DNA of 64,000 nucleotides from Gordonia pseudamarae (GTDB lineage: Bacteria; Actinomycetota; Actinomycetes; Mycobacteriales; Mycobacteriaceae), in the NCBI RefSeq assembly GCF_025273675.1, contig NZ_CP045809.1, forward strand, positions 3,844,001 through 3,908,000. The letters run 5' to 3'. Positions 1-11,100 of this stretch are shown in pieces. Positions within the stretch are counted from its first letter, which is position 1; each line of letters begins with the position of its first letter. The position numbers were made by a program, and so were the translations under genes. Under the pieces are notes generated by a model that was not told where the DNA came from, did not search any database, and saw only the letters and a program-made list of their open reading frames with translations.

Positions 1-1
1 C

Positions 2-3000
2 CGTGGCCGCACCGACAAACAGGTCAAGGTGCGCGGGTTCCGGATCGAACTCGGTGAGATCGACGGCGCCCTGCTCGCGCATCCGTCGGTCGAGTTCGCG
101 GTCACGGTCCCGCACGGTGACGGCGCGTCGGCAGGTCTGGCGTCATACGTGACCGTCGAGCCCGGCGCCGACATCACCGGCCCCGGTCTGCGCACAGTGC
201 TCGCCGGACGGCTGCCACGGCACATGGTGCCCGACGCGGTGCTGGTCCTCGACCGGATTCCGTTGACCACCAGCGGTAAGGTCGACCGGTCCTCGCTCCC
301 CGCCCCGATCCTGGCGCACGACCCGGGCGATGCCGGGCGGGCCCCGGACACCGCCGAGGAACTCGCCGTCGCCGGGGTCGTGGCCGATATCATCGGGCAC
401 CCAGCCGGGTCGATCGCCGCAACCGATGACTTCTTCGAACTCGGCGGCACCTCGCTGACCGCGACAACGCTGATCTCGCGGATCAATGCCGTGCACACGG
501 GCGATCGCATCCCGGTGCGCGCGGTCTTCGACCAGCCGACCGTCGAAGCGCTCGCCCGGCTGGTCCGTCTCGACGGGGCCGCACCCGTCCGGCAGCGCGA
601 CCTCGGGCCGCGCCCGGAGACGCGGATTCCGCAGGCACCCAACCAGAGACGACTGTGGCTGATCTCCCGGACCGATCCGTCGGCCGCGGACTATCTGCTG
701 CCGCTGACCATCACATTCCGCGGCGACCTCGACACGCTCGCGCTGCGCGGGGCGCTCGTGGACATCGTGTCCCGCCATGCCGTGCTGCGCACCGTGTACA
801 CCGAAACCCCCGACGGGGCCGAGGGCGCGCTCATGGACGCGGCCGAGGCCGTCGGCGATCTGCCGGTCCGCACCAACGGCGGTGTCGACGAGTATGCACG
901 GGAATTGCTTTCCACCGGAATCGATCTCGCATCCGGTCCACCGTTGCGGGCGGTGCTGGTGGCGGTCGATCCCGGCACGCACACGCTGTTGCTGGTGATC
1001 CATCACATCGCCGCCGACGGCGCATCGCTGCCGATCCTTGTCGGCGACCTGGCGGCCGCCTATCACGAACGGGTGGCCGGTCGCACCGCACCATGGGAAC
1101 CGGCCTATCCCGATTTCCGCGACTACACCCTGGCGATGACCTCGGACGAGGCGCTGGAGTCCGCCGCCGCCGACACCGACTACTGGACCGGACTCCTCGC
1201 CGACGCCCCCACCGACACCGCCGTACCGTACTCGGGGCCGGCGCCGGCCCGCGAGAGCGCGCCGCCCGGATCGAGCGTCTCCGTCGAACTCGGAACATCC
1301 CTGCGCGACAAACTGATCGACGTGGCACGAACACACCGGACCACACCGTTCACCGTCCTGCACACCGCGCTGGCCATTCTGCTGCACCGGCTCGGCGCCG
1401 GCGACGATCTCGTCATCGGCACACCCGTGAGCAACCGGGGCGTGCCCGGAGCCGGACTCGACTGCTCCGAGGTCGTGGGCATGTTCGTCAATACGCTGGC
1501 ACTGCGCACACTCATCGATCCGGCCGAAGCCGCGGCCACGCTCATCGACCGGGTCCGGGACGACGACCTGGCGGCCTGGGATCACCTCGACGCCCCGTTC
1601 GACGACGTCGTCGCCGTACTCAACCCCACTCGGCGACAAGGCCATCATCCACTGCTGGGGGTGATACTGTCCGTGCACGGCTTTGCCGACAACCTGACCC
1701 CCGGCGCTCCCGACGACTCCGGCCTGTCACTCTCGTGCGGCGAATTCGACACCGGCGTAGCCAAGTTCGATGCCCAGTTCACCATCACCGGAGTCTCCGC
1801 CGGAGCCGAGCGGCCCACCCTCACCCTGACCTACGCGACCGACCTGTACACCGACGAGACCGCCCGCGCCACGACCGATCGATTTGTCCGGGTCCTGCAC
1901 GCGCTGACCGAAACACCTGAACTTCCCGTCGGCGACATCGCCCTCAGCGGCCCGGACGAGCTGGCCCGGTTGACCCCCGCGGCCGGTCCGCGGGCGGGGC
2001 GGCCGGCAACTCTGGCCGAACTGTTCGCCCGTGCCGTCGCCTCCGACCCCGGCGGTATCGCGGCGATCTCGGAAACCGACAACGGCGCCGCCGTGTCCAT
2101 CACCTACACCGAACTCGACACCCGCTCCACCCGGCTCGCGCGGGTTCTGCTCGAGCGGGGCGTGAACGGCGATCCACGGCGGCAAAGCGTGGTGGCGATG
2201 GCCGTCGGCCGGTCCGTCGACGCGCTGATCGCGATCTGGGCGATCACCAAGACCGGCGCCGCGTACCTGCCCGTCGACCCCGGATATCCGCGCGATCGCA
2301 TCACCTACATGCTCACCGACAGCCGCGCCGAACTCGTTCTCGCCGCCGACCGGGCCACCGCGGCCGCCATCACGGCCGACCGGCCCGACACACCGGCACT
2401 CTGCCTCGATGATCTGGCGGTGCTCCGGCAGATAGCCGCTTCGTCCGCCGAACCGTTGACCGGGCGGGAACGCCCCGCCATCACGGTCGATCATCTGGCG
2501 TACATCATCTACACGTCGGGATCGACAGGCACCCCGAAGGGTGTTCTGGTGCCGCATCGGGGTCTGGGCGCGGTGAGTGAACAACTCGCGACGATGATGC
2601 GCCCGCGCACCGGCTCCCGGGTCCTGGCCTTCGCCTCCCCCGGCTTCGACGCGTCCGTGCTGGAACTGCTGCTGGCCACCGCGTCGGCGTCCACGATGGT
2701 GATCGCCGGCCCCGACATCCTCGGCGGCGACGACCTCACCGCGTTCATCGCCCGCAACAGCATCACGCACGCCTTCATCACCCCGGCCGCAGTGGCCGGC
2801 ATGGACCCCACCGCGGTGCCCGGGCTGACCCAACTGGCGGTGGGCGGCGAAGCCGTGCCGGCCGATCTCGTACGCCGGTGGGCGCCGGGACGCGTCCTGC
2901 ATAACGTCTACGGCCCCACCGAGTCGACGATCATCGTCACCAACAGCCAGGTGGCGCAGGGCGATCCGGTCACCATCGGGCAGCCGAACCGCGGTGTGGC

Positions 3001-6000
3001 GGTGGCCGTCCTCGATACCCGGCTGCATCCGGTGCCGCCGGGGGTGGTCGGTGAGCTGTATGTGCTCGGCGAGCAGGTGACCCGCGGCTATCAGGGCCGG
3101 CCGGGGCTCACCGCCACCCGGTACCTCGCGGTGCCGGCGACGCTGGAACGCACGGGCTCGCAACGCATGTACCGCACCGGCGATCTGGTGCGATGGACCA
3201 CCGCCGGCGCCCTGGAGTATGTGGGCCGCTCCGACGATCAGGTACAGATCCGAGGATTCCGGGTCGAATTGTCCGAGATCGACAGCGCGGCCGGCGACTG
3301 CCCCGGTGTACGCGGCTGCGTGACCGTCGTCGACGATCGACGCGGCTCCCCCGTCCTGCGCAGCTACCTCATCGGGAACGACGACGCGGCACCGGATCTG
3401 GCCGATCGGACGCGTGAATCCCTCGGCCGACGGTTGCCCAGGCACATGGTGCCCACCAGCATCACCGTGCTCGAGGAGTTCCCGCGCACCCGCAACGGCA
3501 AACTCGATGTCGCCGCGCTGCCGATCCCTGACGGCGACGGTGGCCGCGCCCCGCGGACCGTCACCGAAGCACTGATCGCGCAGGCGTTCTCGGACGTTCT
3601 GGGCGGAGCACCGGTGAGCGCCGACGACGACTTCTTCGACCTGGGCGGGACGTCGCTGACGGCCACCACGCTCGTATCCCGGCTGCGGTCCCTCGGCGTC
3701 GACACCTCGGTCCGGCAACTGTTCACCTCACCGAGCCCCGCCGAGCTGGCCGCACTGTTGCCCGAATCACCGGCCCTGCCGGCATCACCGGCTCCCGCCA
3801 TACCCGCCGGTCCGCGACCGATCACCGGAATACCGTTGGCCCCCATGCAGCGACGGCTGTGGCTGTTCGCCCGCAGCGCACCCCGGTCCGCCGACTATCT
3901 GCTGCCGCTGATCGTCGAACTGCACGGTCATCTGGATATCGCATCGTTGCGGAACGCGCTCATCGACGTGGTCGCCCGACATACGGCGCTGCGTACCACA
4001 TTCGCCGACACCCCTGACGGCGCTATGGGCACCATCGTGGCGGACCCGGCCTCGGTCGTCGGCGACCTCCCGGTACGCGAGGACGTCGACGCCGCCGACT
4101 GTGCCGGCCGGTTGTGCGACACCGGAATCGATATCACCGTCGAGGCACCGTTCCGGGCCGCGCTGGTGCGGTGCGAGGCCGACCACCACGCGCTGGTCCT
4201 TCTCGTCCATCACATCGCCGCCGACGGCGCATCGCTGCCGATCGTGGTCGGCGACCTGCTGACCGCGTACACCGAACGCGCCGCCGGGCGCCGCGCCGTG
4301 TGGGAACCGGCGGGCCCGGATTACCGCGACTACGCCTTCGCCATGGCCGGAGCAGGCCGGACCGGCAGCGGGCAGGCCGATCGGGCCTCAGCGGCGCTGG
4401 CGTACTGGACCGATGCGTTGCGGGGTGCGCCCGCCGAGACCACTCTGCCCCCGGTCGGACACCCGCCGACGGGCCGAACGTCCGGTGCGACGGTGTCGAT
4501 CGAACTGGAAGAGTCGCTGCGCGACAGCCTGATCGGATTTGCCCGCGCCCGCCGCAGCACGCCCTTCTCGATGCTGCATACCGCGCTGGCGATCCTGCTG
4601 CACAGACTCGGCACCGGTGACGATCTGGTGATCGGCACGCCCGCCGCGGGCCGCGCAGACTATCCGGGGGTGGTCGGCATGTTCGTCAACACGCTCGCAC
4701 TGCGCACCGTGTTGGCCCACTCCGACAGCGCCGAAACGCTTCTCGCGCAGGTGACGGCCGACGACGCCGCGGCCTGGGATCATCTCGACGCGCCGTTCGA
4801 CGACGTCGTCGCGGCCGTCAACCCCGATCGGGTGCCCGGGCGTCATCCGCTGGTGGGCATCGTACTGTCCGTGCACGACTACGCCGACACCGTCGACGCA
4901 CACCTCGACGTGTTGCCTGGGCTGCGTGCCACGGTCCGCGAATCCGACACCGGAGCAGCGAAATTCGACGCGCAGTTCACCGTCACCGGGATGCGGGAGT
5001 CGGCCGCGGCCCCACGTATCAGCCTCACCTATGACACCGGACGCTACGACGACAGTCATGCGGCCGCACTCCTGCGGCGACTCGTGCGGGTGATCACCAC
5101 GATCGTCACCACCCCCGGGGCCACGATCGGCGACATCGCGGTGACCGAACCCGGCGAGATCCGTGCGATCGCACCGGCCGCCGGATCACCGGCCCCCGAG
5201 GCCGTCACCGTCCGCCAGATCCTTGCCGGCGCCGTCATGTCGGCGCCCGCGACGGTGGCGGTGGTCGGCGACAACTGCACCGGGACAGCATGTTCGATGA
5301 CCTACGCCGAACTGGATGCCCGCTCCAACGCGCTCGCGAGGGTGCTGCTGGGCCGTCTCCCATCGCGCTGGGACGGACATCAACCGGTGATCGCCATGGC
5401 CCTGACCCGCTCGGTCGACGCGCTCGTCGCCTTCTGGGCGATCGTCAAGACCGGCGCGGTGTATCTGCCGATCGATCCCGGCTATCCGGCAGAACGGATC
5501 GCGCACATGCTCACCGACTCGGACGCGACGCTCGTGGTGACCACCGCCGCCGACGCCGCACTACGCGACGGACGGCACGCCGTGCTGCTCGACGACCCCG
5601 ACACCCGCTCCCTGCTGTCGCTGGTGTCCACCGCGCCGATCGCCGACTCGGCAAGACGCGCAAGGCTCACCCCGGACCACCTGGCGTACCTGATCTACAC
5701 CTCCGGATCGACCGGAACACCGAAGGGCGTCCTGGTCCCGCACCGTGGCATCGCCGCCCTGAGCACCACCCTGCGAAGCCGTATGAACACCGAAAGCACT
5801 TCGCGGGTACTGCATTTCGCATCACCCAGTTTCGACGCGGCCATCCTGGAGATGCTGCTGTCCACCGCCGCCGCGTCGACCGCGGTGATCGTGCCGCCGG
5901 GCATCTACGGCGGCGCCGACCTCACCACGTTCATCGACCGGCACCGCATCACCCACGCGTTCATCACACCGGCCGCGGTGGCCGGGATGGATCCGGCGGC

Positions 6001-7855
6001 GGCACCGTCGCTGACGCATCTCGGCGTGGGTGGCGAGGCCACGAACCCACAGGTGGTGCGGGCATGGGCGGCCGGCCGCACGATGGTCAACTTCTACGGC
6101 CCCACCGAGGCCACCGTCACCACCACCAGCGGCGTGCTGCTCGGCGACGCCCCCGTCACCATCGGCGGCCCGAACGCCGGAGTCGGCGCCGTCGTCCTCG
6201 ACGCGCGCCTGCATCCGGTACCGGCCGGCGTGACCGGTGAGCTGTACCTGCTCGGCGATCAGATCGCGCGGGGTTACCACGGGCAGACGGCTCTGACCGC
6301 GGCCCGCTTCGTCGCCGCTCCCGCCGCACTCGGTCCCGGCCATGCCGGGCGGCGGATATATCGCACCGGCGACCTCGTCCGGTGGACCGTCACCGCATCC
6401 GGGGCGGCCGGCGCTCTCGAGTACCTGGGCCGCGCCGACACCCAGGTACAGGTGCGGGGCTTCCGGATCGAACTCTCCGAGATCGACGCCGTCCTCGCCG
6501 CGCAGCCGGGTGTACGCAGCGCCGTCACCGTCGTCGACACCCGCAACGGCACTGCGATATTGCGCAGCTATGTGATCGGGGACCGATCCGCCGCGCAGCC
6601 GCCCGACCCGACTGTGCTGCGCTCATCGGTCGCCCGCCGGCTGCCCCGGCACATGGTGCCCGCGACCGTCGCCGTCCTCGACGAACTCCCGCTGACCCCG
6701 GCCGGAAAGCTGGACCAGCGGGCGCTGCCGATACCGCGCACCGCTCCCGGCCGGGCACCGGCGCCCGGACCCGAATCGATCATCGCCGCCGAGTTCACCC
6801 GGCTGCTCGGCCTCGACGTCGGCGGCGACCCGGCCGAACCCGGCGCCGCGGGGGCAGACGCGGTGGGGGCGGATGACGGCTTCTTCGACCTGGGCGGAAC
6901 CTCCCTGCTGGCGACCACTGCGGCGACGCGGCTCAGCGCCGCGCTCGGCACCGAGGTCACCGTGCAAATGCTGTTCGCCGCACCCAGCCCGGCGGAGTTG
7001 GCCGTCGCGCTCGCCACAACCGGACCCACCACCGTGTCGCCCGCGTTCGCCACTGTCCTGCCGTTGCGCCGGCCCACGGCCGACGGGCACACCCCGCCGC
7101 CGCTGTTCGTGATCCACCCGGCGATGGGATTGTCGTGGAGCTACAGCGCCCTGCTGCCGCACATCGGCGCGGGTCGGGCCGTGTACGGCCTCCAGCACCC
7201 CGGGCTTGCGGGCACCGATATCGCCACCCGGTCGGGAACCATCTTGATCGGTGATCTTGCCGCACATTACGTCCGGCTGATCACCGAGATCGTACCCACC
7301 GGGCCCTACCACCTGCTGGGCTGGTCGATCGGTGGACTCGTCGCCCACGAGATCGCCGCCACCCTGCAACGCGACGGTCGGATCGTCGAACAGCTCACCC
7401 TGCTCGACACCTACGTCGTGTCCGCACGCCCCGAATTGCAACGGCAACCGTCGACCCGGGAACTGCTCGCGGAGCTCGGTGGGGCCGCGATGCCCGCCGA
7501 CGGGCCCGAACCGGGACTGCCGGAGATCGCCAGGGTGGTGCGCAGTGCGGGCGGTCCGCTCGCCGCACTCAGCGATGCCGATGTCGCGGCCCTGCACGCG
7601 GTGTATCAGCAGGCCGGTCCGGCTGCCGCGGTGTGGCATCCGGGTGTCTTCACCGGTGCCACGGTGTTCGTGACCGCCGCCGTCTCCGCTGCCATCGACC
7701 CCACCGGCAACAACCGCACCGCCGGACCGCCCGCCGTAGCGGACTGGTCCGGTCACCTCGCGGGACCGGTCCGTGTCATCGAGGCACCGTGCCGCCATGC
7801 CGATCTGCTCTCCCCGGAGTGCGTCGGGCGGTATGCCGGGCGGCTGGGCTACTGA
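2..7855 (+). CDS. Nonribosomal peptide synthetase, 3' part (partial at left edge): (A)-T-C-A-T-C-A-T-TE
   Basis: The frame is open to the left edge; its first codons read RGRTDKQVKVRGFRIELGEID, an A8 core motif, so the gene starts outside the window. The domain order is end of an A domain, T (LGGTSL, phosphopantetheine Ser at 452-454), C (about 620-1920, HHIAADG near 1001), A (about 1990-3520, YTSGSTGTPKG near 2510), T (LGGTSL near 3650), C (about 3810-5150, HHIAADG near 4210), A (about 5200-6740), T (near 6885) and a thioesterase (about 7050-7850). The thioesterase has nucleophile motif GWSIGG (Ser 7325-7327), Asp in LLDTYV and His in CRHADL. No epimerisation domain is visible. Specificity codes read by eye for the two complete A domains are D-A-L-F-A-G-V-I-I and D-A-L-F-G-G-F-V-T, which I cannot match to a known substrate. 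The GGTSL T motifs and QRRLWL C motif differ from the other NRPS locus at the right of the window, so this is probably a separate pathway. No mbtH-like gene is next to it. Confidence 0.95.
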   Translation, partial: RGRTDKQVKVRGFRIELGEIDGALLAHPSVEFAVTVPHGDGASAGLASYVTVEPGADITGPGLRTVLAGRLPRHMVPDAVLVLDRIPLTTSGKVDRSSLPAPILAHDPGDAGRAPDTAEELAVAGVVADIIGHPAGSIAATDDFFELGGTSLTATTLISRINAVHTGDRIPVRAVFDQPTVEALARLVRLDGAAPVRQRDLGPRPETRIPQAPNQRRLWLISRTDPSAADYLLPLTITFRGDLDTLALRGALVDIVSRHAVLRTVYTETPDGAEGALMDAAEAVGDLPVRTNGGVDEYARELLSTGIDLASGPPLRAVLVAVDPGTHTLLLVIHHIAADGASLPILVGDLAAAYHERVAGRTAPWEPAYPDFRDYTLAMTSDEALESAAADTDYWTGLLADAPTDTAVPYSGPAPARESAPPGSSVSVELGTSLRDKLIDVARTHRTTPFTVLHTALAILLHRLGAGDDLVIGTPVSNRGVPGAGLDCSEVVGMFVNTLALRTLIDPAEAAATLIDRVRDDDLAAWDHLDAPFDDVVAVLNPTRRQGHHPLLGVILSVHGFADNLTPGAPDDSGLSLSCGEFDTGVAKFDAQFTITGVSAGAERPTLTLTYATDLYTDETARATTDRFVRVLHALTETPELPVGDIALSGPDELARLTPAAGPRAGRPATLAELFARAVASDPGGIAAISETDNGAAVSITYTELDTRSTRLARVLLERGVNGDPRRQSVVAMAVGRSVDALIAIWAITKTGAAYLPVDPGYPRDRITYMLTDSRAELVLAADRATAAAITADRPDTPALCLDDLAVLRQIAASSAEPLTGRERPAITVDHLAYIIYTSGSTGTPKGVLVPHRGLGAVSEQLATMMRPRTGSRVLAFASPGFDASVLELLLATASASTMVIAGPDILGGDDLTAFIARNSITHAFITPAAVAGMDPTAVPGLTQLAVGGEAVPADLVRRWAPGRVLHNVYGPTESTIIVTNSQVAQGDPVTIGQPNRGVAVAVLDTRLHPVPPGVVGELYVLGEQVTRGYQGRPGLTATRYLAVPATLERTGSQRMYRTGDLVRWTTAGALEYVGRSDDQVQIRGFRVELSEIDSAAGDCPGVRGCVTVVDDRRGSPVLRSYLIGNDDAAPDLADRTRESLGRRLPRHMVPTSITVLEEFPRTRNGKLDVAALPIPDGDGGRAPRTVTEALIAQAFSDVLGGAPVSADDDFFDLGGTSLTATTLVSRLRSLGVDTSVRQLFTSPSPAELAALLPESPALPASPAPAIPAGPRPITGIPLAPMQRRLWLFARSAPRSADYLLPLIVELHGHLDIASLRNALIDVVARHTALRTTFADTPDGAMGTIVADPASVVGDLPVREDVDAADCAGRLCDTGIDITVEAPFRAALVRCEADHHALVLLVHHIAADGASLPIVVGDLLTAYTERAAGRRAVWEPAGPDYRDYAFAMAGAGRTGSGQADRASAALAYWTDALRGAPAETTLPPVGHPPTGRTSGATVSIELEESLRDSLIGFARARRSTPFSMLHTALAILLHRLGTGDDLVIGTPAAGRADYPGVVGMFVNTLALRTVLAHSDSAETLLAQVTADDAAAWDHLDAPFDDVVAAVNPDRVPGRHPLVGIVLSVHDYADTVDAHLDVLPGLRATVRESDTGAAKFDAQFTVTGMRESAAAPRISLTYDTGRYDDSHAAALLRRLVRVITTIVTTPGATIGDIAVTEPGEIRAIAPAAGSPAPEAVTVRQILAGAVMSAPATVAVVGDNCTGTACSMTYAELDARSNALARVLLGRLPSRWDGHQPVIAMALTRSVDALVAFWAIVKTGAVYLPIDPGYPAERIAHMLTDSDATLVVTTAADAALRDGRHAVLLDDPDTRSLLSLVSTAPIADSARRARLTPDHLAYLIYTSGSTGTPKGVLVPHRGIAALSTTLRSRMNTESTSRVLHFASPSFDAAILEMLLSTAAASTAVIVPPGIYGGADLTTFIDRHRITHAFITPAAVAGMDPAAAPSLTHLGVGGEATNPQVVRAWAAGRTMVNFYGPTEATVTTTSGVLLGDAPVTIGGPNAGVGAVVLDARLHPVPAGVTGELYLLGDQIARGYHGQTALTAARFVAAPAALGPGHAGRRIYRTGDLVRWTVTASGAAGALEYLGRADTQVQVRGFRIELSEIDAVLAAQPGVRSAVTVVDTRNGTAILRSYVIGDRSAAQPPDPTVLRSSVARRLPRHMVPATVAVLDELPLTPAGKLDQRALPIPRTAPGRAPAPGPESIIAAEFTRLLGLDVGGDPAEPGAAGADAVGADDGFFDLGGTSLLATTAATRLSAALGTEVTVQMLFAAPSPAELAVALATTGPTTVSPAFATVLPLRRPTADGHTPPPLFVIHPAMGLSWSYSALLPHIGAGRAVYGLQHPGLAGTDIATRSGTILIGDLAAHYVRLITEIVPTGPYHLLGWSIGGLVAHEIAATLQRDGRIVEQLTLLDTYVVSARPELQRQPSTRELLAELGGAAMPADGPEPGLPEIARVVRSAGGPLAALSDADVAALHAVYQQAGPAAAVWHPGVFTGATVFVTAAVSAAIDPTGNNRTAGPPAVADWSGHLAGPVRVIEAPCRHADLLSPECVGRYAGRLGY

Positions 7856-8017
7856 TGTCGATGGTCAACGATCGATGACGACCTATTCCTGATCGTGCCG
7901 ATAACGAAATAGACCTCACATCCGCATCTGAATTCCTGTGATTTTCGCGCTTTCGAGGGGTTATTCACCTTTCGTGCGCAATTTCAGGGGAACACATCGG
8001 GATGAATGCATGCCACG

Positions 8018-8037
8018 CTAGGGACTTAAGCCACTGT
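8018..8037. promoter_or_regulatory. DosR-box-like palindrome upstream of narG
   Basis: The core GGGACTTAAGCCAC (8021-8034) matches the mycobacterial dormancy regulator box core GGGACTWWAGTCCC at 12 of 14 positions, and the left half is perfect. It lies about 120 nt upstream of the narG ATG, in the 298-bp non-coding stretch (7856-8153) between the NRPS and the nar operon. I see no other gene in that stretch. In mycobacteria, DosR-type regulators induce genes under hypoxia and nitric oxide, which would suit a nitrate-respiration operon. This is a motif match by eye only, and no DosR gene is in the window. Confidence 0.4.
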
Positions 8038-8153
8038 GCATACCGGACGTTGCCGGAACGATTGTGACATCGGAGTTACCACAACGGCTGTGGGTATCGC
8101 GGACGTGCAATCAAACTCCGACGGACAGCAGCAGTCGCTCGTATGGTGGCCCC

Positions 8154-11100
8154 ATGGCCCGCTCATCTGATGTCCAGGGGAAGGCCGCGACGGCACTTCT
8201 CGACCTCGGCAGGTTCTTCACCCGCTGGGACGAGTCCGACGACGGTCGTGCCGTGTTCCGCGAGGGCGGGCGTGCCGGAGATGTGTTCTACCGGGACCGG
8301 TGGAGTCACGACAAGATCGTGCGATCCACCCACGGCGTCAACTGCACGGGCTCCTGCTCGTGGAAGGTGTACGTCAAGGACGGCATCATCACCTGGGAAA
8401 CCCAGGAAACCGACTATCCGTCGGTCGGACCGGACCGCCCCGAGTACGAGCCGCGAGGATGTCCGCGCGGAGCCGCGTTCTCGTGGTACACCTATTCGCC
8501 CACGCGCGTCCGATACCCGTACGCGCGTGGAGTCCTGGTCGAGATGTTCCGCGACGCCAAAGCGCGCCTGGGCGATTCGGTACTGGCCTGGGCCGATGTG
8601 GTCGGCGATCCACTGCGCCGTCGCGCATACCAGCAGGCCCGCGGCAAAGGTGGCCTGGTGCGGGTGAGCTGGGAGGAGGCCATTGATATCGCCGCCGCCG
8701 CACACGTACACACCATCAAGAAGTACGGCCCCGACCGGTGCGCCGGATTCTCCCCGATCCCCGCCATGTCGATGGTCTCGCATTGTGTGGGAACACGATT
8801 CATTCAGCTCATCGGCGGCGTGATGACCTCGTTCTACGACTGGTACGCCGACCTTCCGGTCGCCAGCCCGCAGGTGTTCGGTGATCAGACCGATGTACCC
8901 GAGTCCGGCGACTGGTGGGATGCCACCTATCTGATGATGTGGGGATCCAACGTGCCGGTCACCCGCACACCCGACGCCCACTGGATGGCCGAGGTCCGTT
9001 ACCGGGGCACCAAGGTGGTCACCGTCAGCCCCGACTACGCCGACAACACCAAGTTCGCCGATGAATGGCTGCCGGCGCAGGCCGGCACCGATGCCGCCCT
9101 GGCGATGGCGATGGGACACGTGATTCTCACGGAGTTCTTCGTCGAGCGGCGCACCGGGTTCTTCGACAAGTATGTGCGCACCTACACCGATCTGCCGTTC
9201 CTGATCCACCTCGACGAACACGAAACCGGTTATGTTCCAGGGAAGTTCGTGACAGAAGAAGACCTCGACGGGGATAGCGGGGGTGCGGACAGTGCGAATG
9301 CAGAAGGTGAGGACGCGGCGTGGCGGACCGTGCTGCTCGATGAGAGCACCGGAGCGCCGGTGGTTCCCAACGGATCCATGGGTTTCCGGTACTCGGCCGA
9401 CGGCAACGGCAGATGGAACCTCGACCTCGAAGGCGTCACCCCGGCCCTGACCCTGTTCGAACGCCCCGAGGCGCAGGCGGTTCCGGTGTCGTTCCCCGCG
9501 TTCGACACCCCGGACGGCAGCGGGGTGATCACCTCCCGCGGGGTGCCCGCGGTGCGGGTCAACGGTCACCTGGTCACCACCGTCTTCGACCTGATGCTCG
9601 CACAATACGGTGTCGCCCGCGACGGACTGCCCGGACGGTGGCCCACCGGCTACGACGACGCGAACGCACCGTACACCCCGGCCTGGCAGGCCGAGATCAC
9701 CAGCGTGCCCGCCGAGGCGGCGATCCGGGTGGCCCGAGAGTTCGCCCGCAACGCGGTCGATTCCGACGGTCGTTCGATGATCATCATGGGTGCCGGCATC
9801 TGCCAGTGGTTCCACGGCGACGCCACCTATCGCGCCATTCTCACCCTGCTGATCCTCACCGGCTGCATGGGCCGCAACGGTGGGGGGTGGGCCCACTACG
9901 TGGGGCAGGAGAAGTGCCGCCCCATCACCGGCTGGATATCGCTTGCCAACGCGCTGGACTGGTCGCGGCCGCCCCGCACCATGACCGGCACGTCGTACTG
10001 GTACATGCACACCGGTCAGTGGCGCAACGACGGCTACTCGACCGCATCGCTGGCCTCGCCGCTGGCGACCGGCTCCCTGGGCGACAAACACACCGCCGAC
10101 GCGATCGCCCAGTCGGCGCGGCTGGGCTGGATGCCGTTCTACCCACAGTTCGGCAGCAACCCGCTCGATGTGGGCGAGGCGGCGGCGGCCGCCGTCGAGG
10201 CCGGCACCGCCGACAGCCCCGCATCCTATGTGGCCACGCGGCTGCGGGACGGTTCGCTCACGCCCGCGATCAACGACGTCGACGCCCCGGAGAATTGGCC
10301 GCGCACTCTGGTGCTGTGGCGGTCCAATCTGCTCGGATCCTCAGCCAAGGGCAACGAATACTTCCTGCGCACCCTGCTCGGCACCCATCACAACGTGCTC
10401 GGTCACGAGAACCCGAACACACCTCGGCCCGTCGACATCGCCTGGCACGACGACCCACCCGAGGGCAAGCTCGATCTGCTGCTGTCGGCGGACTTCCGGA
10501 TGACCTCCACCACCCTGCTCTCGGATGTGGTGCTACCGGCGGCCACCTGGTACGAGAAACACGATCTGTCCTCCACCGACATGCATCCGTACGTCCACGC
10601 CTTCTCCCCCGCGATCGATCCGCCGTGGGAGGCAAAAACCGACTTCGACCTGTTCCACGCTCTGGCACAAAGGCTCTCAGACCTGTCCCGCAAGCACCTG
10701 GGTGTGCGCAAGGATCTGGTGAGTGTGCCCGTGCAGCACGACACCCCCGGTGAGATGGCGCAACCGCACGGGCGGGTCGCCGACTGGCGCGACGGTGAAC
10801 ATCCGGTGCGACCGGGGCGGAACGCACCCAATTTCGTGGTGGCCGAACGCGATTACACGGCGATCGCCGACAAGCTGGCCTCGATCGGGCCACTCGCCGA
10901 CAAGCTCGGTTTCACCGTCAAGAACGTCACCTTCGACCTCACCGAGCAGACCGGGAAGCTGGCCACGTCGAACGGGGTGATGCTCGGCGGCGCCGGCGAC
11001 GGCCGGCCCGCCATCGACACCGACGCCAAACTCGCCGAGGCCATCCTCACACTGTCGGGCACCACCAACGGCGAACTCGCCGTGCAGGGTTTCCGCACCC

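Noticed and set aside
143..1678. Long minus-strand open frame (511 codons) opposite the first NRPS gene
   Set aside because: It is the antisense shadow of a GC-rich NRPS gene; the product is Gly/Arg/His-rich low-complexity sequence without any domain, and the plus strand encodes clear C domain motifs.
8064..8153. N-terminal extension of NarG from a GTG at 8064
   Set aside because: The extension contains a TTA codon, has no similarity to NarG N-termini and would cover the probable promoter region.
8163..10091. Minus-strand open frame of 642 codons opposite narG
   Set aside because: Antisense of a certain narG; no recognisable motif and no RBS.
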